Shown: piece by piece, positions 12,164-14,305 of the stretch | Layout: every line of letters starts with the position of its first letter | Position numbering within the stretch: the first letter of the stretch is position 1 | Source: Candidatus Levyibacteriota bacterium | Lineage (GTDB): Bacteria > Patescibacteriota > Microgenomatia > Levybacterales > UBA12049 | Direction of reading: 5' to 3' | DNA length: 14,305 bases | Assembly: GCA_903872785.1 (NCBI GenBank) | Contig: CAIQLZ010000064.1 | Span: 1 to 14,305, forward strand | Position numbers and translations under genes: made by a program | Notes under the pieces: generated by a model | What the model was told of the DNA's origin: nothing | Databases searched by the model: none | The model's input: only the letters and a program-made list of their open reading frames with translations

Positions 12164-12533
12164 TGCTCTAGGAAGAAGATCCGTTACCCCGCCTTGGCGG
12201 GGAGGAAAGTCCAGACAGGTGTAAAGACGGGGATAGGGCGCAAGCCCTGACTAGAAATAGCTGGTATCCAAATTCTTTATCTCCCTCGGGGGATTATACC
12301 CGCATGCGGAATTTGGAGCAGGTTCTGAATTAACAGGACTTGAGAGCAACAGAAACGAGCGGGACTGAAACGTGGCAATCCTACCTGCTGCAACTTTCGA
12401 ACGATGCGTTTAACCATCTTTACGGGAGCATCAAAGAAGGGCATCACCCAAAAGGTGACGTATGTGACTAATTATCACAAACGAGATAGATTACGGACTA
12501 AAACAGAATCTGGCTTACCTCCTTCCTAGAGTA
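12164..12533 (+). ncRNA. rnpB: RNase P RNA (bacterial type A-like)
   Basis: This is the catalytic RNA that trims tRNA 5' leaders. Helix P1 pairs CTCTAGGAAG (12166-12175) with CTTCCTAGAG (12522-12531). P2 pairs TCCGT (12180-12184) with ACGGA (12493-12497). P3 is a simple hairpin, CCCCGC with GCGGGG, around CTTG. The universal 5' core GAGGAAAGTCC (12202-12212) and 3' core ACAGAA-TCTGGCTTA (12503-12517) form P4 (CCAGA/TCTGG, with the bulged U). The stretch GACTGAAACGTGGCAATCC with CTACCTGCTGCAAC is the P11-P12 region. The length of about 370 nt is normal. I do not see a clear GGU in the loop expected to bind the tRNA CCA end. The 3' end is about 2 nt from the stop codon of the converging helicase gene. 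Confidence 0.95.
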
Positions 12534-12535
12534 TT

Positions 12536-14305
12536 TTATTGGGTATTGCAGAGCATTTTGTATTCACAGTTAACGCAAAGAACACTCTTACTGCATTTAA
12601 AATCACTTTTTTCAATTTCTGTGATTTTTTCAATCAAATCATCTTCCAATTTATCTAAATCTTCCTGTTTAAAATTCATAGTTTTTTTGGTATTTCCTTC
12701 CAAAAAATGAAGTGTTAAGATGATGTCCTCGGGACGATGATTAAGAATGCTATCTTTTACCCGTGTTGCTGCCAAGGCATACATGGCAAGTTGTAATTTA
12801 TGGGTTTTTTCTGCTTTTGGATTGTCCGCACCTGTTTTGTAGTCAATAATTTCAATTCCCGATCCCTTTTTATCTATACGGTCAATTTTGCCGAAAACTT
12901 TTACTCCATTTTTTAAAATAAAAGAAAATGGCAACTCAAGCCCTATTGGTTTAGTTTTAGTTTTAAGTTCTGTTTTGTAAAATTTTTCTAATATTTTAAT
13001 TGCTTGAGAAAATCGTTCCTGCTCGTGTTTTTTACCATCATATCCTTCACTGATCCATTCTTCCTTAAGTATCTCATGTAGTTTTTTGAGCGATGGATTA
13101 CTTCCTTCCGGAAGACGTTTATAAAAGTTATATAAAGTATTATGTATAGAAATACCAAAGCTTTGCACAGCTGCAGTTGGAGTAGGGATATTAAAAATTA
13201 CTTTTGCTTTATAATGTAGCGGACAGATGTCAAACATCTGAAGATTTGAAAAAGTAATATAGCTTAATTTAAGAGGAGGTTTTTTTTCTTGTTTTTCAAA
13301 ACCTTCCTGATAGACAGAAAGAATTTCCGGAAGAGACAACTGTTGTGTGCTATTTCTTGTTTTTTCTTTTAAGAGGTTAGGAAGAGCATCATAGACAAAA
13401 GGAGATAATTTTCTAGGCCGTTTTCCGGCTCCATAGTAGTCTGCTGCAGTAAAATATAGTCTTTCTTTTGCCCGTGTCATTCCAACATAAAAAAGTCTTC
13501 GTTCTTCTTCCAAATGAAAATCACTGTCAGAAGGAATATTTTCCTTGAGGATTTTATTTGGAAGCGGAATTTTTTCACTTCTCTCTCTTGACGGAAAACG
13601 GTCCGTTACAAGATTTATCATAAATACAACTTTAAATTCGAGTCCCTTTGAAGAATGTACGGTCAAAATATTTACAACGTTTCTATCTTTAACATCCACA
13701 TCTGCAGCTGTAGGGCTGTCTCCCATTTGAAGCATAAGATTTAACCATTCATAAAGAATAAAGATATTTGCATCAGGCCGTTCAGTTTCAAAATTTTTTA
13801 CTCTGTCAAAAAACTTAGCAATATTTTGGACCCGACGTTCTTCTTTGACAGAATTTGTAGAGTTAAGTGTTTCGAAAAGTTTTGAATCCACCAAAAAATA
13901 ATAGAGAATTTGTCCGGCTGAATTTTTTTTACTTTTTTCCAGATGACTTACAGTCATTTCCCTAAACTTTATAAGTTTTTCCTGCGTGGCGGATTTTAAA
14001 AATGGCTGTTCAATATTAAAAAGAGCTTCAAAGAGAGTAAGATTTTTTCTTTTCGCAAAATTTAAAAGATAATTAAGTTCAATGCATGGAATATGAAAAA
14101 TATCCATAGAGAGAACTCTGAAAAGAGAAACAGAATCCGAAAGATTGGTCAAAAACGCAAGATAAGCAATTAAATCTTTTATTTCTTCCTGTTGGAAAAG
14201 ATAGCCCGGCCCTAAAAATTGAAAAGGAATTCTATGTCTTTGTAGAGCGGATGTAATTATCGATGCATGATTATTTGCTCTGACCAGAATTGCGATATCT
14301 TTGTA
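12536..14305 (-). CDS. UvrD/PcrA-like helicase with C-terminal RecB-family Fe-S nuclease domain (partial, N-terminus beyond window)
   Basis: The frame stays open to the right edge, so the gene continues beyond the window; the TTG at 14152 is internal, not a start. The visible 589 residues begin at helicase motif IV (YKDIAILVRANNH, about 1-13), then FQFLGPGYLFQQEEIKDLIAYL. They continue through motif V (ILTVHSSKGLEFKVVF, about 213-228) and motif VI (LFYVGMTRAKERLYFT, about 271-286). The C-terminal domain is a PD-(D/E)xK nuclease: GKIDRID with D475, IEIIDYKTG with D488 and K490, and the QLAMY motif (505-509). Four cysteines, C361 and C577-x2-C580-x5-C586, match the Fe-S clasp of AddB-type nucleases. 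Walker A and B lie off the edge. Likely role: processing of DNA ends in repair or recombination. Confidence 0.94.
   Translation of the reverse strand, partial: YKDIAILVRANNHASIITSALQRHRIPFQFLGPGYLFQQEEIKDLIAYLAFLTNLSDSVSLFRVLSMDIFHIPCIELNYLLNFAKRKNLTLFEALFNIEQPFLKSATQEKLIKFREMTVSHLEKSKKNSAGQILYYFLVDSKLFETLNSTNSVKEERRVQNIAKFFDRVKNFETERPDANIFILYEWLNLMLQMGDSPTAADVDVKDRNVVNILTVHSSKGLEFKVVFMINLVTDRFPSRERSEKIPLPNKILKENIPSDSDFHLEEERRLFYVGMTRAKERLYFTAADYYGAGKRPRKLSPFVYDALPNLLKEKTRNSTQQLSLPEILSVYQEGFEKQEKKPPLKLSYITFSNLQMFDICPLHYKAKVIFNIPTPTAAVQSFGISIHNTLYNFYKRLPEGSNPSLKKLHEILKEEWISEGYDGKKHEQERFSQAIKILEKFYKTELKTKTKPIGLELPFSFILKNGVKVFGKIDRIDKKGSGIEIIDYKTGADNPKAEKTHKLQLAMYALAATRVKDSILNHRPEDIILTLHFLEGNTKKTMNFKQEDLDKLEDDLIEKITEIEKSDFKCSKSVLCVNCEYKMLCNTQ

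Noticed and set aside
12522..12540. Intrinsic terminator at the end of the RNase P RNA gene
   Set aside because: The sequence after P1 is TATTTTATT without a T tract, and the pairing partner of the stem is the far 5' end of the RNA, so this is P1 rather than a terminator hairpin.
13545..13730. Plus-strand 61-codon open frame inside the helicase gene
   Set aside because: It is antisense to conserved helicase motifs V and VI and has no signal of its own.
14150..14152. TTG as the start codon of the helicase gene (538-aa product)
   Set aside because: The frame is open to the window edge, and the upstream residues (YKDIAILVRANNH, FQFLGPGYLF) are conserved helicase sequence, so the TTG is internal.
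1..14305. Alternative genetic code with UGA as glycine, as in some CPR lineages
   Set aside because: UGA ends ispG and the sigma gene at the expected family lengths, and no conserved gene is interrupted by in-frame UGA.

Overview
This AT-rich, very densely packed window most likely comes from an uncultivated Patescibacteria (Candidate Phyla Radiation) genome, probably of the Microgenomates type. That placement is an inference from gene content and style: minimal proteins, tiny intergenic gaps, mostly SD-less starts, a tRNA without encoded CCA, and a SurA-like protein reduced to its N-terminal domain. It rests on no database search. TGA works as a stop (for example at the end of ispG), so the standard code fits.

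Layout, left to right. (1) 1-642: the end of rplM and all of rpsI, the usual uL13-uS9 ribosomal operon. (2) 646-2295, minus strand: a four-gene operon of ECF-type sigma factor, 75-aa single-pass membrane protein, 105-aa membrane protein and type I isopentenyl-diphosphate isomerase. (3) 2382-5638, plus strand: ispG, a cupin-domain gene, isopentenyl phosphate kinase, and an overlapping gene that looks like a Nudix fold without its catalytic box. (4) 5649-6347, minus strand: uppS. Idi, IspG, IPK and UppS within 5.7 kb make this an isoprenoid/undecaprenyl hub that mixes the MEP pathway (IspG) with the IPK salvage step. (5) 6382-7585: a membrane-anchored SurA-N-like protein and a HEAT-like hypothetical. 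(6) 7587-12120: tRNA-Pro(GGG) on the minus strand, then recA-recX, a soluble RNase Y, HU and an AI-2E/PerM family membrane protein. (7) 12164-12533: RNase P RNA. (8) 12536-14305, minus strand: the C-terminal part of a UvrD/PcrA-like helicase fused to a RecB-family Fe-S nuclease, cut by the window edge.

The main non-coding signals are these. Extended -10 promoters (TGnTATAAT) sit so close to start codons that several mRNAs should be leaderless or nearly so. The uppS and SurA-N-like genes are driven by a face-to-face pair of such promoters forming a near-perfect palindrome. A long imperfect inverted repeat spans the recX-rny junction and includes the rny start codon. The HU leader contains two mutually exclusive hairpins and a strong Shine-Dalgarno site. 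An 11-bp motif is shared at the -35 of the recA and HU promoters. No CRISPR array, insertion sequence, prophage gene or convincing intrinsic terminator was seen.
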